Positions 9,001 through 18,407 of a stretch of DNA of 64,000 bases are shown piece by piece. Where the stretch lies: positions 186,001-250,000 of the forward strand of contig NZ_JABJWH010000005.1 of assembly GCF_015265435.1 (NCBI RefSeq). Reading direction: 5' to 3'. Source of the stretch: Alloalcanivorax profundimaris. GTDB lineage: Bacteria > Pseudomonadota > Gammaproteobacteria > Pseudomonadales > Alcanivoracaceae. Within the stretch, counting starts at the first letter, position 1; every line of letters starts with the position of its first letter. Under the pieces are notes generated by a model. It saw only the letters and a list, made by a program, of their open reading frames with translations, did not search any database and had not been told where the DNA came from. Position numbers and translations under genes: made by a program.

Positions 9001-10656
9001 TTACATGTTCGGGTAATTGGGCCCGCCGGTGCCTTCCGGCGCCACCCAGTTGATGTTCTGGGTCGGGTCCTTGATGTCGCAGGTCTTGCAGTGGACGCAG
9101 TTCTGGGCATTGATCTGGAACCGCTTGTCACCGCTTTCCTCGTCGGTCACCACCTCGTACACGCCCGCCGGGCAGTAACGCTGCGCGGGTTCGTTGTACT
9201 TGGGCAGGTTGTACTCGATGGGAATGCTGGGATCCTTGAGCTGCAGATGGCAGGGCTGATCCTCTTCGTGGTTGGTGTTGGACAGGAACACCGAATCCAG
9301 CTTGTTGAAGGTCAGCTTGCCGTCCGGCTTCGGATAATCGATCTTCTTGCACTGATCCGCCGGCTTCAGGGTGTCGTGATCCGGCGTGGTATCGCGCATG
9401 GTGAACGGCAGCTTGCCGTTGAAGATGTTCAGATCGACGAACGCGAAGGCGGAACCCAGCAGGTTGCCGAACTTGTGCTGGGCGGGGCCGAAGTTGCGCT
9501 GCTGATGCAGTTCCTCGTACACCCAGCTGTTCTCGAAGGTGGCTTTGTACTCGCTCAGTTCGTCGCTGGCGCGGCCGTCGGCGATCGCCTTGGCGATGGT
9601 CTCGGCGGCCATCATGCCGGACTTCATGGCGGTGTGGTTGCCCTTGATCTTGGCGAAGTTCAGGGTGCCGGCGTCGCAGCCCACCAGAATACCGCCGGGG
9701 AAGGTCATCTTCGGCAGCGACTGCAGGCCGCCCTTGGCGATGGCCCGGGCGCCGTAGCTGACGCGCTTGCCGCCTTCCAGGTACTTTTTGACTTCCGGAT
9801 GGGTCTTCCAGCGTTGCATCTCGTCGAACGGCGAGACGTGCGGGTTGGAGTAGGCCAGGTCGGTGATCAGCCCCAGGGTCACCTGATTGTCTTCCAGGTG
9901 ATAAAGGAAGGCACCGCCCGGGCTGCCGGATTCGCTCAGCGGCCAGCCGGCGCTGTGCATCACCAGACCTTTCTGGTGCTTGGACGGATCGATTTCCCAC
10001 AGCTCCTTGATGCCGATGCCGTAGTGCTGCGGATCCACGCCCTCGCGCAGGTTGTATTTCTCCATCAGCTCCTTGCCCAGGTGGCCACGGCAGCCTTCGG
10101 AGAACACGGTGTATTTGGCGTGCAGCTCCATGCCCGGGTCGTAGCTGGGCTTGTGCTCGCCGTCGGCGGCGACGCCCATCTGCCCGGTGGCGATGCCTTT
10201 CACGGAGCCGTCTTCATGATAGAGAACCTCGCTGGCCGGGAAGCCCGGGAAGATCTCGATGCCCATGCCTTCCGCCTGTTCCGCCAGCCAGCGGCACAGA
10301 TTGCCCAACGAAATGACATAGTTGCCTTCGTTGTGCATGGTCTTCGGCGCGAACGGGCCGGGGACCTTGCTGGCCTTGTCGGCGCCGGTGAAATAATAGA
10401 TTTCGTCGGCGGTGACCGGGGCGTTGAGGGGCGCGCCTTTGTCTTTCCAGTCGGGGAACAGTTCGTTCAGCGCACGCGGCTCGAACACCGCGCCGGAAAG
10501 AATATGGGCGCCCACTTCGGAGCCCTTCTCGACGACTACCACGCTGAGTTCCTGGCCGCTTTCCTGGGCGATTTGTCCCAAACGGCAGGCAGTTGCCAAA
10601 CCGGAGGGACCGGCGCCGACGATGACGACGTCGACTTCCATTGATTCGCGTTCCAC
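9001..10656 (-). CDS. Electron transfer flavoprotein-ubiquinone oxidoreductase
   Basis: 551 residues, full length for the family. It takes electrons from reduced ETF, which collects them from acyl-CoA dehydrogenases, and passes them to ubiquinone at the inner membrane. Visible: the N-terminal FAD-binding motif VDVVIVGAGPSGLATACRLG, the GR2-like region GILVGCDAGTLNFAKIKGNH, and a C-terminal ferredoxin-like [4Fe-4S] cluster with cysteines in RYCPAGVYEV and NCVHCKTCDIKDP. It is divergent from etfBA; the 571-bp gap holds a PsrA-like operator that could control both sides. Confidence 0.96.
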   Translation of the reverse strand: MERESMEVDVVIVGAGPSGLATACRLGQIAQESGQELSVVVVEKGSEVGAHILSGAVFEPRALNELFPDWKDKGAPLNAPVTADEIYYFTGADKASKVPGPFAPKTMHNEGNYVISLGNLCRWLAEQAEGMGIEIFPGFPASEVLYHEDGSVKGIATGQMGVAADGEHKPSYDPGMELHAKYTVFSEGCRGHLGKELMEKYNLREGVDPQHYGIGIKELWEIDPSKHQKGLVMHSAGWPLSESGSPGGAFLYHLEDNQVTLGLITDLAYSNPHVSPFDEMQRWKTHPEVKKYLEGGKRVSYGARAIAKGGLQSLPKMTFPGGILVGCDAGTLNFAKIKGNHTAMKSGMMAAETIAKAIADGRASDELSEYKATFENSWVYEELHQQRNFGPAQHKFGNLLGSAFAFVDLNIFNGKLPFTMRDTTPDHDTLKPADQCKKIDYPKPDGKLTFNKLDSVFLSNTNHEEDQPCHLQLKDPSIPIEYNLPKYNEPAQRYCPAGVYEVVTDEESGDKRFQINAQNCVHCKTCDIKDPTQNINWVAPEGTGGPNYPNM

Positions 10657-11227
10657 AGCCTGTCTCCTAGCTTTCGGTTGCGTTACGGCCCTTATCTTGC
10701 CTTATAGGGGCCGGCCGGGACCTCCACGCCGCGCTGCCGAGGGCCGGCCGGGGCCGAACGGCTTGGCTTATTTAAGGACGGAGGTTCTTGGGGTGGCGCG
10801 GAGTATATAAGCATCCTCCTTGTCGCACCACTGATTGCACCATTTTCGGAATCGTCTTTCACTTCGATTCAAACGGATGTTTGGATTATCCGTCGCCAGG
10901 TGGTTGATTTTCAAGAAGATCGGCGACCGGCGGGTCATGAAAAATGAACACAATTGGCAGAGAAATCATCCGCTTACGCATTTTTGGCCTATTGACGTTC
11001 CACAGGGCAGCGTTCAAGATACCGGACCTCGCGCGGGGCCCCGTGTTCGGCGTCGTCTCGCCCTTTTCATCGTTTCCGTCCCTCCCGGGGGCCGGGTTGC
11101 CACAAGGCTCGGTGGACTTCCAGACCCTGCTTTGTCGCAGCCACCGAACGCGCCGGTGGGTGACCGCTGGCGAACGCCCGCGGACGGGAACGACTCAAGT
11201 CACCAAGTGGAAGATTCCGAGGATCCT
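10657..11227. other. Divergent intergenic region between ETF-QO and etfB
   Basis: 571 bp without a convincing gene. It is clearly less GC-rich than its flanks between about 10790 and 11000. The only element I can support is the PsrA-like palindrome at 10870-10883. Promoters for both flanking genes must lie here, but no clean -35/-10 pair stands out. Confidence 0.6.
10868..10885. promoter_or_regulatory. PsrA-like fatty-acid operator
   Basis: CAAAC-GGAT-GTTTG is a perfect inverted pair at 10870-10883, preceded by TT and followed by GA. It matches the known PsrA box form, C/GAAAC-N2to4-GTTTG/C. PsrA is a TetR-type sensor of long-chain acyl groups that controls beta-oxidation and ETF genes in pseudomonads. 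The context (ETF-QO and etfBA on either side) is exactly what that regulon predicts. Confidence 0.7.
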
Positions 11228-11977
11228 ATGAAGGTTCTTGTACCCATCAAGCGAGTCATTGACTACAACGTTAAGGTTCGCGTGAAGGCGGACAACTCCG
11301 GTGTTGATCTCGCCAATGTGAAAATGGCCATGAACCCCTTCTGCGAAATCGCCGTGGAAGAAGCCGTTCGCCTGAAGGAAAAAGGCGTGGTGTCCGAGAT
11401 CGTGGCCGTGAGCATCGGTCCCAAGGCCGCCCAGGAACAACTGCGTACCGCCATGGCGCTGGGCGCGGACCGTTCCATCCTGGTGGAAACCGATGAAGAG
11501 GTGCAGCCTCTGGGCATCGCCAAGGCACTCAAGGCCATCGTCGACGACGAGAAGCCGGACCTGGTGATCCTCGGTAAACAGGCGATCGACGACGACAACA
11601 ACCAGACCGGTCAGATGCTGGCCGCGCTGGCCGGCATGCCGCAAGGCACCTTCGCTTCCGAAGTGGACGTGGCCGACGGCAAGGTCAAGGTTACCCGTGA
11701 AATCGACGGTGGCCTGCAGACCGTGGAACTGAAGCTGCCGGCGGTGGTGACCACCGACCTGCGCCTCAACGAGCCGCGCTACGCTTCCCTGCCCAACATC
11801 ATGAAGGCCAAGAAGAAGCCGCTGGACAACAAGACCCCGGCGGACCTGGGCGTCGACCTGACCCCGCGCGTGACCATCGAGAAGGTGGAGAATCCGCCGG
11901 AGCGTCAAGCGGGCATCATCGTGGGCTCCGTGGACGAGCTGGTTGAAAAACTGAAGAACGAAGCGAAGGTGATCTGA
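11228..11977 (+). CDS. etfB: Electron transfer flavoprotein beta subunit
   Basis: 249 residues from ATG 11228, with GAGGA four bases upstream; a longer in-frame reading back to 10835 has no family similarity. It starts [20 protein letters not shown], as EtfB does, and carries the ETF-beta signature region ([20 protein letters not shown], then KAKKKPLD). With EtfA it forms the FAD/AMP heterodimer that carries electrons from acyl-CoA dehydrogenases to ETF-QO. The stop codon overlaps the start of etfA (TGATG), so the two are translationally coupled. Confidence 0.96.
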   Translation: MKVLVPIKRVIDYNVKVRVKADNSGVDLANVKMAMNPFCEIAVEEAVRLKEKGVVSEIVAVSIGPKAAQEQLRTAMALGADRSILVETDEEVQPLGIAKALKAIVDDEKPDLVILGKQAIDDDNNQTGQMLAALAGMPQGTFASEVDVADGKVKVTREIDGGLQTVELKLPAVVTTDLRLNEPRYASLPNIMKAKKKPLDNKTPADLGVDLTPRVTIEKVENPPERQAGIIVGSVDELVEKLKNEAKVI

Positions 11978-12906
11978 TGAGTGTTTTAGTTTACGCCGAA
12001 CACGACAATGCCGCGCTGAACAAGGCAACCCTCAGCGTCATCGCCGCCGCCAAGGAAATTGGCGGTGACATCACCGTTCTGGTGGCCGGCAAGGGCTGCG
12101 GCGCCGTGGCCGAGGAAGCCGCCAAGGCCGAGGGTGTCGCCAAGGTGCTGTGCGCCGACAACGACGCCTACGAGCATCAACTGGCCGAGAACATCGGCGA
12201 GCTGGTGGCCGAGGTGGGCGCGGACTACGGCCACATCCTGGCCGCCGCCACCACCACCGGCAAGAACTTCGCGCCGCGCACCGCCGCGCTGCTGGACGTG
12301 GCCCAGATCTCCGAGATCTCCGACGTGGTCGACGCCGACACCTTCAAGCGTCCGATCTACGCCGGCAACGCCATCGCCACCGTGAAGTGCGCCGACGCCA
12401 AGAAAGTGATCACCGTGCGTCCCACCTCCTTTGATCCGGTGGCCGCCGAGGGTGGTTCCGCCGCCGTGGAAAGCCTGGACGTGGTGAAGAACTCCGAGCT
12501 GTCCTCCTTCGTGGGCGAGGAACTGGCCAAGTCCGACCGTCCCGAGCTGGCCAGCGCCGAGATCGTGATCTCCGGTGGCCGTGGCATGGGCAACGGCGAC
12601 AACTTCGAGATCCTCTACAAGGTGGCCGACAAGCTGGGCGCCGCCGTCGGTGCCTCCCGCGCCGCCGTGGACGCTGGCTTCGTGCCCAACGACATGCAGG
12701 TGGGCCAGACCGGCAAGATCGTCGCCCCGAACCTGTACATGGCGGTGGGCATCTCCGGTGCCATCCAGCACCTGGCCGGCATGAAGGACTCCAAGGTGAT
12801 CGTGGCGATCAACAAGGACGAGGAAGCCCCGATCTTCCAGGTGGCCGACTACGGTCTGGTGGCGGATCTGTTCGAAGCGGTACCGGAGCTCGACAGCAAG
12901 CTCTGA
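11977..12906 (+). CDS. etfA: Electron transfer flavoprotein alpha subunit
   Basis: 309 residues. The N-terminal adenine nucleotide alpha-hydrolase-like fold is followed by the C-terminal FAD domain with the ETF-alpha signature near residue 250 ([36 protein letters not shown]) and the terminal [15 protein letters not shown]. It forms the ETF heterodimer with EtfB. The overlap with etfB and a terminator 24 bp downstream define a two-gene transcript. Confidence 0.96.
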   Translation: MSVLVYAEHDNAALNKATLSVIAAAKEIGGDITVLVAGKGCGAVAEEAAKAEGVAKVLCADNDAYEHQLAENIGELVAEVGADYGHILAAATTTGKNFAPRTAALLDVAQISEISDVVDADTFKRPIYAGNAIATVKCADAKKVITVRPTSFDPVAAEGGSAAVESLDVVKNSELSSFVGEELAKSDRPELASAEIVISGGRGMGNGDNFEILYKVADKLGAAVGASRAAVDAGFVPNDMQVGQTGKIVAPNLYMAVGISGAIQHLAGMKDSKVIVAINKDEEAPIFQVADYGLVADLFEAVPELDSKL

Positions 12907-12929
12907 ACCCGGTTCGACGTCCGACCCTG

Positions 12930-12958
12930 AAAAAGCCCGGCCACGCGCCGGGCTTTTT
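12930..12958 (+). terminator. Intrinsic terminator after etfBA
   Basis: The stem GCCCGG/CCGGGC with a 7-nt loop is preceded by five A and followed by five T, directly after etfA. Confidence 0.88.
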
Positions 12959-13158
12959 CGTTCCGGGCCTTAGCGGCTCCTACACGCCGTTCCCGGTGAC
13001 GGCGTTGCCCGATGCCGTGCGCCATGGTGGCGCACAGGTCGCCCCGGGCGCCGCTTTGGCGCACGATTGCCGCCTAAAGATTTACAATTGCTGGCACGGC
13101 CTTTGCTCATACTGGAAAGGGCCCCGCAAGGTGGCGGGGCCGTGCCAGCGAGGGCGCC

Positions 13159-14595
13159 ATGCGGTCATTATCCCTGCCGGAAGTCTCCGGCTACGACGAA
13201 ATGATTCAACCGGGCGGGAAGGTCCGGGATTCCTACAAGGGTTACCACCGGTGGTTACTGGGCCAGGCCCGGGACAACCTGGTGCGCAAGCGCAAGGAAG
13301 CGGAACTGCAGTTCCACCGGGTGGGCATCACCTTCAATGTCTACGGTGAGGAGAACGGCACCGAGCGCCTGATTCCCTTCGACGCCCTGCCCAGGGTGAT
13401 TCCGGCGCGGGACTGGCGGCATCTGGAAGCCGGCGCCATTCAGCGGGTGCGGGCGCTGAATCATTTCCTGCACGACATCTATCACGATCAGGCCATCGTC
13501 CGTGACGGCCGCATCCCCGCCGAGCAGATCTTCGGCAACAGCCAGTATCAGCCCTGCATGCAGGACGTGGACCTGCCCAATCAGGTGTATTCCCAGGTCA
13601 GCGGCGTGGACCTGATCCGGGACGGGGAGGGCACCTGGTACGTGCTGGAGGACAACCTGCGCACCCCGTCCGGGGTCAGCTACATGATCGAGAACCGGCG
13701 CATGATGATGCGGCTGTTCCCGGAGCTGTTCGCCCACCAGTCGGTGGCGCCGGTGGAGCACTACCCCTCGCTGCTGCTGGAAACCCTTCAGGAGGACAGC
13801 GGCGTGGCCTATCCCACCGTGGTGCTGCTCACCCCGGGGCGTTTCAACAGCGCCTATTTCGAGCACGCCTTCCTGGCCCAGCAGATGGGCATCGAGCTGG
13901 TGGAGGGCGCCGACCTGTTCGTCAAGGACGGCTTCGTCTACATGCGCACCACCGCCGGCCCCCAGCGGGTGGACGTGATCTACCGGCGCATCGACGACGA
14001 CTACCTGGACCCGCTGGCGTTCCGCCCGGATTCCATGCTGGGCGTGCCCGGCCTGCTCTCGGTGTACCGCCAGGGCAACGTGGTGCTGGCCAACGCGGTG
14101 GGCACCGGGGTCGGCGACGACAAGTCCATCTATCCCTATGTGCCGGAGATGATCCGCTTCTACCTGGATGAAGAGCCGATCCTTTCCAATGTGCCTACCT
14201 GGCAGTGCCGCGACCCCAAGGCGCTGGATCATGTGCTGGCTCATCTGCCGGAGCTGGTGGTCAAGGAAGTCCACGGCGCCGGCGGTTACGGCATGCTGGT
14301 AGGGCCGGCGGCCAGCCAGGCGGAGATCGCCGCCTTCCGCGACCGTCTCAAGGCGCGCCCGGACAACTACATCGCCCAGCCGACCCTGTCCCTGTCCACC
14401 TGCCCGATCTTCGTGGACGAGGGCATCGCGCCGCGCCACATCGACCTGCGCCCCTTCGTGCTCAGCGGCAAGGAAAGCCGCCTGGTGCCCGGTGGACTCA
14501 CCCGGGTGGCGATGAACGCCGGCTCCCTGGTGGTGAATTCCTCCCAGGGCGGCGGTACCAAGGACACCTGGGTGCTGGAGGACGGATCATGCTAA
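13159..14595 (+). CDS. Circularly permuted ATP-grasp protein (DUF404/DUF407 type)
   Basis: 478 residues, ATG preceded by GAGGG. First gene of a four-gene operon. Conserved stretches are [19 protein letters not shown] (ATP-grasp core), [35 protein letters not shown] and [17 protein letters not shown]. The family is predicted to be an amidoligase that forms peptide-like bonds. Genome-context studies link it to alpha-E proteins, transglutaminase-like proteins and the proteasome relative Anbu, all present here. Proposed role: synthesis of a peptide or peptide tag that the neighbouring peptidases trim. Its end overlaps the next gene by 7 nt. Cytoplasmic; substrate unknown. Confidence 0.9.
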   Translation: MRSLSLPEVSGYDEMIQPGGKVRDSYKGYHRWLLGQARDNLVRKRKEAELQFHRVGITFNVYGEENGTERLIPFDALPRVIPARDWRHLEAGAIQRVRALNHFLHDIYHDQAIVRDGRIPAEQIFGNSQYQPCMQDVDLPNQVYSQVSGVDLIRDGEGTWYVLEDNLRTPSGVSYMIENRRMMMRLFPELFAHQSVAPVEHYPSLLLETLQEDSGVAYPTVVLLTPGRFNSAYFEHAFLAQQMGIELVEGADLFVKDGFVYMRTTAGPQRVDVIYRRIDDDYLDPLAFRPDSMLGVPGLLSVYRQGNVVLANAVGTGVGDDKSIYPYVPEMIRFYLDEEPILSNVPTWQCRDPKALDHVLAHLPELVVKEVHGAGGYGMLVGPAASQAEIAAFRDRLKARPDNYIAQPTLSLSTCPIFVDEGIAPRHIDLRPFVLSGKESRLVPGGLTRVAMNAGSLVVNSSQGGGTKDTWVLEDGSC

Positions 14596-15518
14596 GCCGC
14601 ACCGCCGCCGATCTGTACTGGCTGTCGCGCTATTTCGAGCGCGCCGAGAACACCGCCCGCATGCTGGACGTGGCTTGGAACCTGTCGCTGATCCCGTTTG
14701 CCGTGAATGCCCGAGAGGAAATCGCCGCGCCCCTGGTGATTTCCGGCAGCGGCGCGCTCTATGAACAGTGCCATGGCGAGGTTCGTATCGACCGGGTGTT
14801 GCACTTCTTCACCCTGGATGAGAACAACCCAGGCAGCATTTTTCATTGCCTGCGCGACGCCCGGGAGAACGCCCACGCGGTGCGCGGCAAGATCACCGCG
14901 GAAATGTGGGAAAGCGTCAACAGCACCTGGCTGGAGCTGCGCGAGATCCGCGAGTTGGGGGTGGACGGCTACGGCGTCAGCGAATTCTTCGACTGGGTGA
15001 AAAACCGCTCGCACCTGTTCCGGGGCGCCACCTACGGCACCAGCATGCGTAACGATGCCTTCCGCTTCCTGCGTCTTGGCACCTTCATCGAGCGCGCCGA
15101 CAACACCGCGCGAATTCTCGACGTTCGCCATCTCAGCGGTGCCCCCGCCGGGGACACGGCGGTGGACTTCTACCGCTGGCACGCCCTGTTGAGGTCGGTG
15201 GGTGCCTACGAGGCCTACCGGGAAATCCACAGCGAAACCATCAACGCCGAGCGCGTCGCCGAGCTGCTGATCCTGCGGCCGGAAGTGCCCCGGTCGCTGC
15301 GTTCCTGCGTGCAGCAACTGTGCGAGCTGCTGCCCGCCATCGAGGGCGACGCCGGCCAGACCGCCAAGCGGCTGGCGGCGGTGCAGTTCGCCCGCCTGCA
15401 GTACGGCGACCTGGGGCACATCGTGGACACCGGCCTGCACGAATACCTGACCGACTTTCTGCGCCGCATCAACGAACTGGCGGACACCATCCGCGAGGAA
15501 TACCTGGAGGTGGTATGA
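14589..15518 (+). CDS. Alpha-E domain protein (DUF403)
   Basis: 309 residues from ATG 14589, overlapping the ATP-grasp gene. It is all-helical with the family signature ([28 protein letters not shown]) repeated in the middle as FLRLGTFIERADNTARILDV, so the protein appears to be two related halves. Both carry the ER-x-x-NTARxLDV motif that names the alpha-E family. Always found with circularly permuted ATP-grasp proteins; molecular role not known. The last codons overlap the start of the transglutaminase gene (ATGA). Confidence 0.9.
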   Translation: MLSRTAADLYWLSRYFERAENTARMLDVAWNLSLIPFAVNAREEIAAPLVISGSGALYEQCHGEVRIDRVLHFFTLDENNPGSIFHCLRDARENAHAVRGKITAEMWESVNSTWLELREIRELGVDGYGVSEFFDWVKNRSHLFRGATYGTSMRNDAFRFLRLGTFIERADNTARILDVRHLSGAPAGDTAVDFYRWHALLRSVGAYEAYREIHSETINAERVAELLILRPEVPRSLRSCVQQLCELLPAIEGDAGQTAKRLAAVQFARLQYGDLGHIVDTGLHEYLTDFLRRINELADTIREEYLEVV

Positions 15519-16309
15519 AACTGTCCATCCGGCACCGCACCGAGTACCGCTATTCCGAGCGGGTCCGCCACAGCACCCAGTACCTGCGGCTGACGCCGCG
15601 CCCGTCCCGGCGCCAGCGCATCCTCGACTGGCATCTGGATCTGCCGGAACGGGCCGAGCGGGCCTCCGACGGCTTCGACAACATCCTGCACGTGCTGACC
15701 CTGGATCAACCCCACCAGGGTATCGAGCTCACCGCCCGGGGCCAGGTGGAAATCACCGACGAGGACAGCGAGGACGACGACGACCGCCTGTCGCCGCTGG
15801 TGTTCGCTCGGGTGTCGCCGCTCACCGGCGCCGACCCGGCGCTCATCGACCTGGCGGAATCCCACCTTAGCACGCCGGTGCTGGAGCGCCTGGAACGGCT
15901 CAGTGAGCGCATCCTCGCGGACATGCCGTTCACCCCCGGCGCCACCGACGTGGCCAGCGACGCGATCAGCGCCTACCAGGGCGGGCGCGGCGTGTGCCAG
16001 GACCACACCCATGTGTTTCTCGCCTGCTGCCGGGTGCAGGGGATTCCGGCCCGCTACGTAAGCGGCTATCTTTACAGCGACGATTCCGAACATGTGGCCA
16101 GCCACGCCTGGGCCGAGGTCTGGCAGGACGGCGGCTGGCACACCTTCGACGTCACCAACCAGACCCGCCGTCCGCGTCATCACCTGAAGCTGGCGGTGGG
16201 CCTCGACTATCTCGATGCCTGCCCGGTGCGGGGCGTTCGCTATGGCGGCGGCGTGGAATCGCTCAAGGCGGTGGCACGGGTACGCCAATCCGGCGCTGAC
16301 CACCAGTAA
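15515..16309 (+). CDS. Transglutaminase-like cysteine peptidase
   Basis: 264 residues. It has the N-terminal bacterial transglutaminase-like domain (MKLSIRHRTEYRYSERVRHS) and the papain-like catalytic core: Cys in GGRGVCQDHTHVFLACCR, His in VASHAWAEVW and Asp in WHTFDVTNQ. Family members are thought to cleave or transfer amide bonds. In this operon it probably works on the product of the ATP-grasp ligase (inference). Start ATG overlaps the previous stop. Acidic linker near residue 90 (EDSEDDDD). Confidence 0.92.
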   Translation: MKLSIRHRTEYRYSERVRHSTQYLRLTPRPSRRQRILDWHLDLPERAERASDGFDNILHVLTLDQPHQGIELTARGQVEITDEDSEDDDDRLSPLVFARVSPLTGADPALIDLAESHLSTPVLERLERLSERILADMPFTPGATDVASDAISAYQGGRGVCQDHTHVFLACCRVQGIPARYVSGYLYSDDSEHVASHAWAEVWQDGGWHTFDVTNQTRRPRHHLKLAVGLDYLDACPVRGVRYGGGVESLKAVARVRQSGADHQ

Positions 16310-16331
16310 GGCGGGTGGAACGGAGTACAGC

Positions 16332-17054
16332 ATGACTTATTGCGTGGCCCTGGCCCTCAAGGACGGCCTGGTGTTCGCCGCGGATTCCCGCACCAACGCC
16401 GGCGTCGATCAGATCGCCACCTACCGCAAGCTGCACAAGTTCGTGATTCCCGGCGAGCGCGTCATCGTCTTGATGACCGCCGGCAACCTGGCCACCACCC
16501 AGAGCGTACTGAGCCTGATGCGCATGCGGCTCAACAGCGACCAGCCCAACCTGTTTGGCGCCGCCTCGCTGTACGATGTGGCCAGCATTGTCGGCGCCAC
16601 CGGCCGCGAGGTGGTGGCCCGGGACAGCGGCCAGGGGCAGGGCGGCGTGGATTTCGGCAGCAGCTTCATCGTCGGCGGCCAGATTCAGGGCGAGCCGCCA
16701 CGGCTGTTCCTGGTCTACCCGGAAGGCAACTTCATCGAGTGCACCGCCGACACGCCGTACTTCCAGATCGGCGAAACCAAGTACGGCAAACCGATCCTGG
16801 ACCGGGTGATCGACTACGACACCCCCCTGGACGACGGCATCAAATGCGCCCTGATCAGCATCGATTCCACCATCCGCTCCAACCTGTCCGTGGGCCTGCC
16901 CCTGGACGTGCTGCGCTACCCCCGCGACAGCTTCAGCGACCAGGCCCACTTCAACGTGGACGAACACCACGAAGGCTTCCGCCAGCTCGGCGAAGCCTGG
17001 TCCCAGGGCCTCCGCGACGTCTTCCAGCGCATCCCCGACCTGACCTGGGAGTGA
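16332..17054 (+). CDS. Anbu, bacterial proteasome-beta-like peptidase
   Basis: 240 residues, with Thr right after the initiator Met (MTYCVALALKDGLVFAADSR). After Met removal, Thr1, Asp17 and Lys32 line up with the proteasome nucleophile triad Thr1/Asp17/Lys33. The rest fits Anbu: an Ntn-hydrolase sandwich with GSSFIVGGQIQGEPPRLFLV and YFQIGETKYGKPILDRVI. Anbu is known to form open helical rings rather than the closed 28-mer, with no dedicated ATPase. Last gene of the operon, 22 bp after the transglutaminase gene and only about 75 bp before the leader of CRISPR array 1. Confidence 0.93.
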   Translation: MTYCVALALKDGLVFAADSRTNAGVDQIATYRKLHKFVIPGERVIVLMTAGNLATTQSVLSLMRMRLNSDQPNLFGAASLYDVASIVGATGREVVARDSGQGQGGVDFGSSFIVGGQIQGEPPRLFLVYPEGNFIECTADTPYFQIGETKYGKPILDRVIDYDTPLDDGIKCALISIDSTIRSNLSVGLPLDVLRYPRDSFSDQAHFNVDEHHEGFRQLGEAWSQGLRDVFQRIPDLTWE

Positions 17055-17130
17055 GCCCGCCGCCCGGGCGGCGACAGGGCGATGGGCCGCATCAACGAGC
17101 CCGCGAGGCCGAATCCGGCCTCCGTTTTCA

Positions 17131-17210
17131 TCGGTTAACTTCTGATCAATTTGTTCGGTGGAATTTTCCGGCCTCGTTTTGTTCTTTTTAATCAATGAGA
17201 TACATTTAGA
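17131..17210 (+). promoter_or_regulatory. Leader of CRISPR array 1
   Basis: 80 bp of AT-rich DNA upstream of the first repeat. It aligns with the leaders of arrays 2 and 3 over its whole length, ending in GATACATTTAGA directly against repeat 1. It should hold the array promoter and the Cas1-Cas2 integration signals. GATCAATTTGTTC at 17143 resembles a weak IHF site (inference). Confidence 0.85.
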
Positions 17211-18033
17211 GTGTTCCCCACGGGCGTGGGGATGAACCGGGCTTGTCAGCGCCACCAGCGGGCGGCTGAGTGTGTTCCCCACGGGCGTGGGGATGAACCG
17301 GGTTCACCGTTTGCCGGTGATTGGGGGTCCAGGTGTTCCCCACGGGCGTGGGGATGAACCGCCCGCTCAGGACGGGCATGGAATCCACCGGGAGTGTTCC
17401 CCACGGGCGTGGGGATGAACCGGGCCTCAGCGCAGATTCCAGGGCCGCGATACGCGTGTTCCCCACGGGCGTGGGGATGAACCGTGATCGCTGCGGTGGC
17501 GCTGCTGCTGCGCACTGTGTTCCCCACGGGCGTGGGGATGAACCGGCCATTGCCGCAGTGCGCCTGGTCACCCTGAAGTGTTCCCCACGGGCGTGGGGAT
17601 GAACCGTAATCACGTCGTTGTCCGGGTCCAGACTGGCAGTGTTCCCCACGGGCGTGGGGATGAACCGGCGCCTTGGATTTATCCGCACCGCATCGGGAAG
17701 TGTTCCCCACGGGCGTGGGGATGAACCGCTCCGCCATTTCCTGTTCCGGACTCACCTGCCGTGTTCCCCACGGGCGTGGGGATGAACCGAAAGCCGAACG
17801 CCTGGTCGTGGACATTGAACAGTGTTCCCCACGGGCGTGGGGATGAACCGCGGCCGGCTACACCGAGGACCTGGGCGGCCTGGTGTTCCCCACGGGCGTG
17901 GGGATGAACCGTACCGGCAGGCGTACTGCTCGGACTGGCTGCTGTGTTCCCCACAGGTGTGGGGATAAACCGTAGGCCGCCCATTCCGTCAGCTCACGGG
18001 CGGCGTGTTCCCCACAGGCGTGGGGAGATAAGC
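17211..18033 (+). CRISPR. CRISPR array 1, type I-E, 14 repeats and 13 spacers
   Basis: 29-bp repeats start at 17211, 17272, 17333, 17394, 17456 and then every 61 bp to 18005. The repeat reads GTGTTCCCCACGGGCG then TGGGGATGAACCG, with a CCCCAC/GTGGGG hairpin and the 8-nt handle ATGAACCG. Spacers are 32 bp except the fourth (33). The last two repeats are degenerate (17944: CAGGTG and ATAAACCG; 18005: GAGATAAGCG), which marks the trailer end and sets transcription left to right. No two spacers look alike. Origins of spacers cannot be read here. Confidence 0.98.
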
Positions 18034-18112
18034 GAGGTTGCCGATTTGCCGCGCGTGCGGTGGTATCGGTTTCAACCCCGGGTTGCTCTGATTTGGAAGC
18101 GATAGTATATTC

Positions 18113-18128
18113 CATGATATATATCATG
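18113..18128. promoter_or_regulatory. Perfect palindrome upstream of vapBC, probable operator
   Basis: CATGATAT-ATATCATG is a 16-bp perfect palindrome 15 bp before the antitoxin start, in a short AT-rich patch. VapB antitoxins of the AbrB type usually bind such palindromes with VapC to repress their own operon. Confidence 0.65.
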
Positions 18129-18143
18129 CCCTGGAGGTGCTTC

Positions 18144-18407
18144 ATGACCGATACAGCAAAGGTATTCATGAGTGGGCGGAGCCAGGCAGTGCGGCTGCCG
18201 GCCGCGTATCGCTTCACTGAAAAAGAGGTTTTTATCCGCCGGGACCCGGTAACCGGGGACATCGTGCTGAGCCCGCGTCCGGAGAACTGGGCGGGCTTCC
18301 TCGAAGCGCAGGCCCGGACCGAGGTGCCGGATGACTTTCTGACACCGGATGACCGTGCCGCTCGCGATGCGCATCGCGACCCTCTTGAGGGCATGGATCG
18401 TGGCTAG
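18144..18407 (+). CDS. vapB: VapB-type antitoxin (AbrB/MazE-like)
   Basis: 87 residues from ATG 18144, with GGAGG 9 bases upstream. The N-terminal swapped-hairpin DNA-binding domain is typical: KVFMSGRSQAVRLPAAYRF. The acidic C-terminus (EVPDDFLTPDDRAARDAHRD) should wrap the toxin. It overlaps vapC by 8 nt. The pair lies between CRISPR arrays 1 and 2, so it may stabilise the island or be a passenger. Confidence 0.9.
   Translation: MTDTAKVFMSGRSQAVRLPAAYRFTEKEVFIRRDPVTGDIVLSPRPENWAGFLEAQARTEVPDDFLTPDDRAARDAHRDPLEGMDRG

Noticed and set aside
10768-10953. 61-codon leftward ORF in the etf divergent region
   Set aside because: Covers the PsrA-like operator, no ribosome-binding site, no recognisable motif.
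17206-17984. Long ORFs across the CRISPR arrays (also 19005-20542 and 30129-30795) with repeated GSSPR-PWGT-like peptides
   Set aside because: They are read-through of the 61-bp repeat-spacer unit, mostly antisense, with no start signals.
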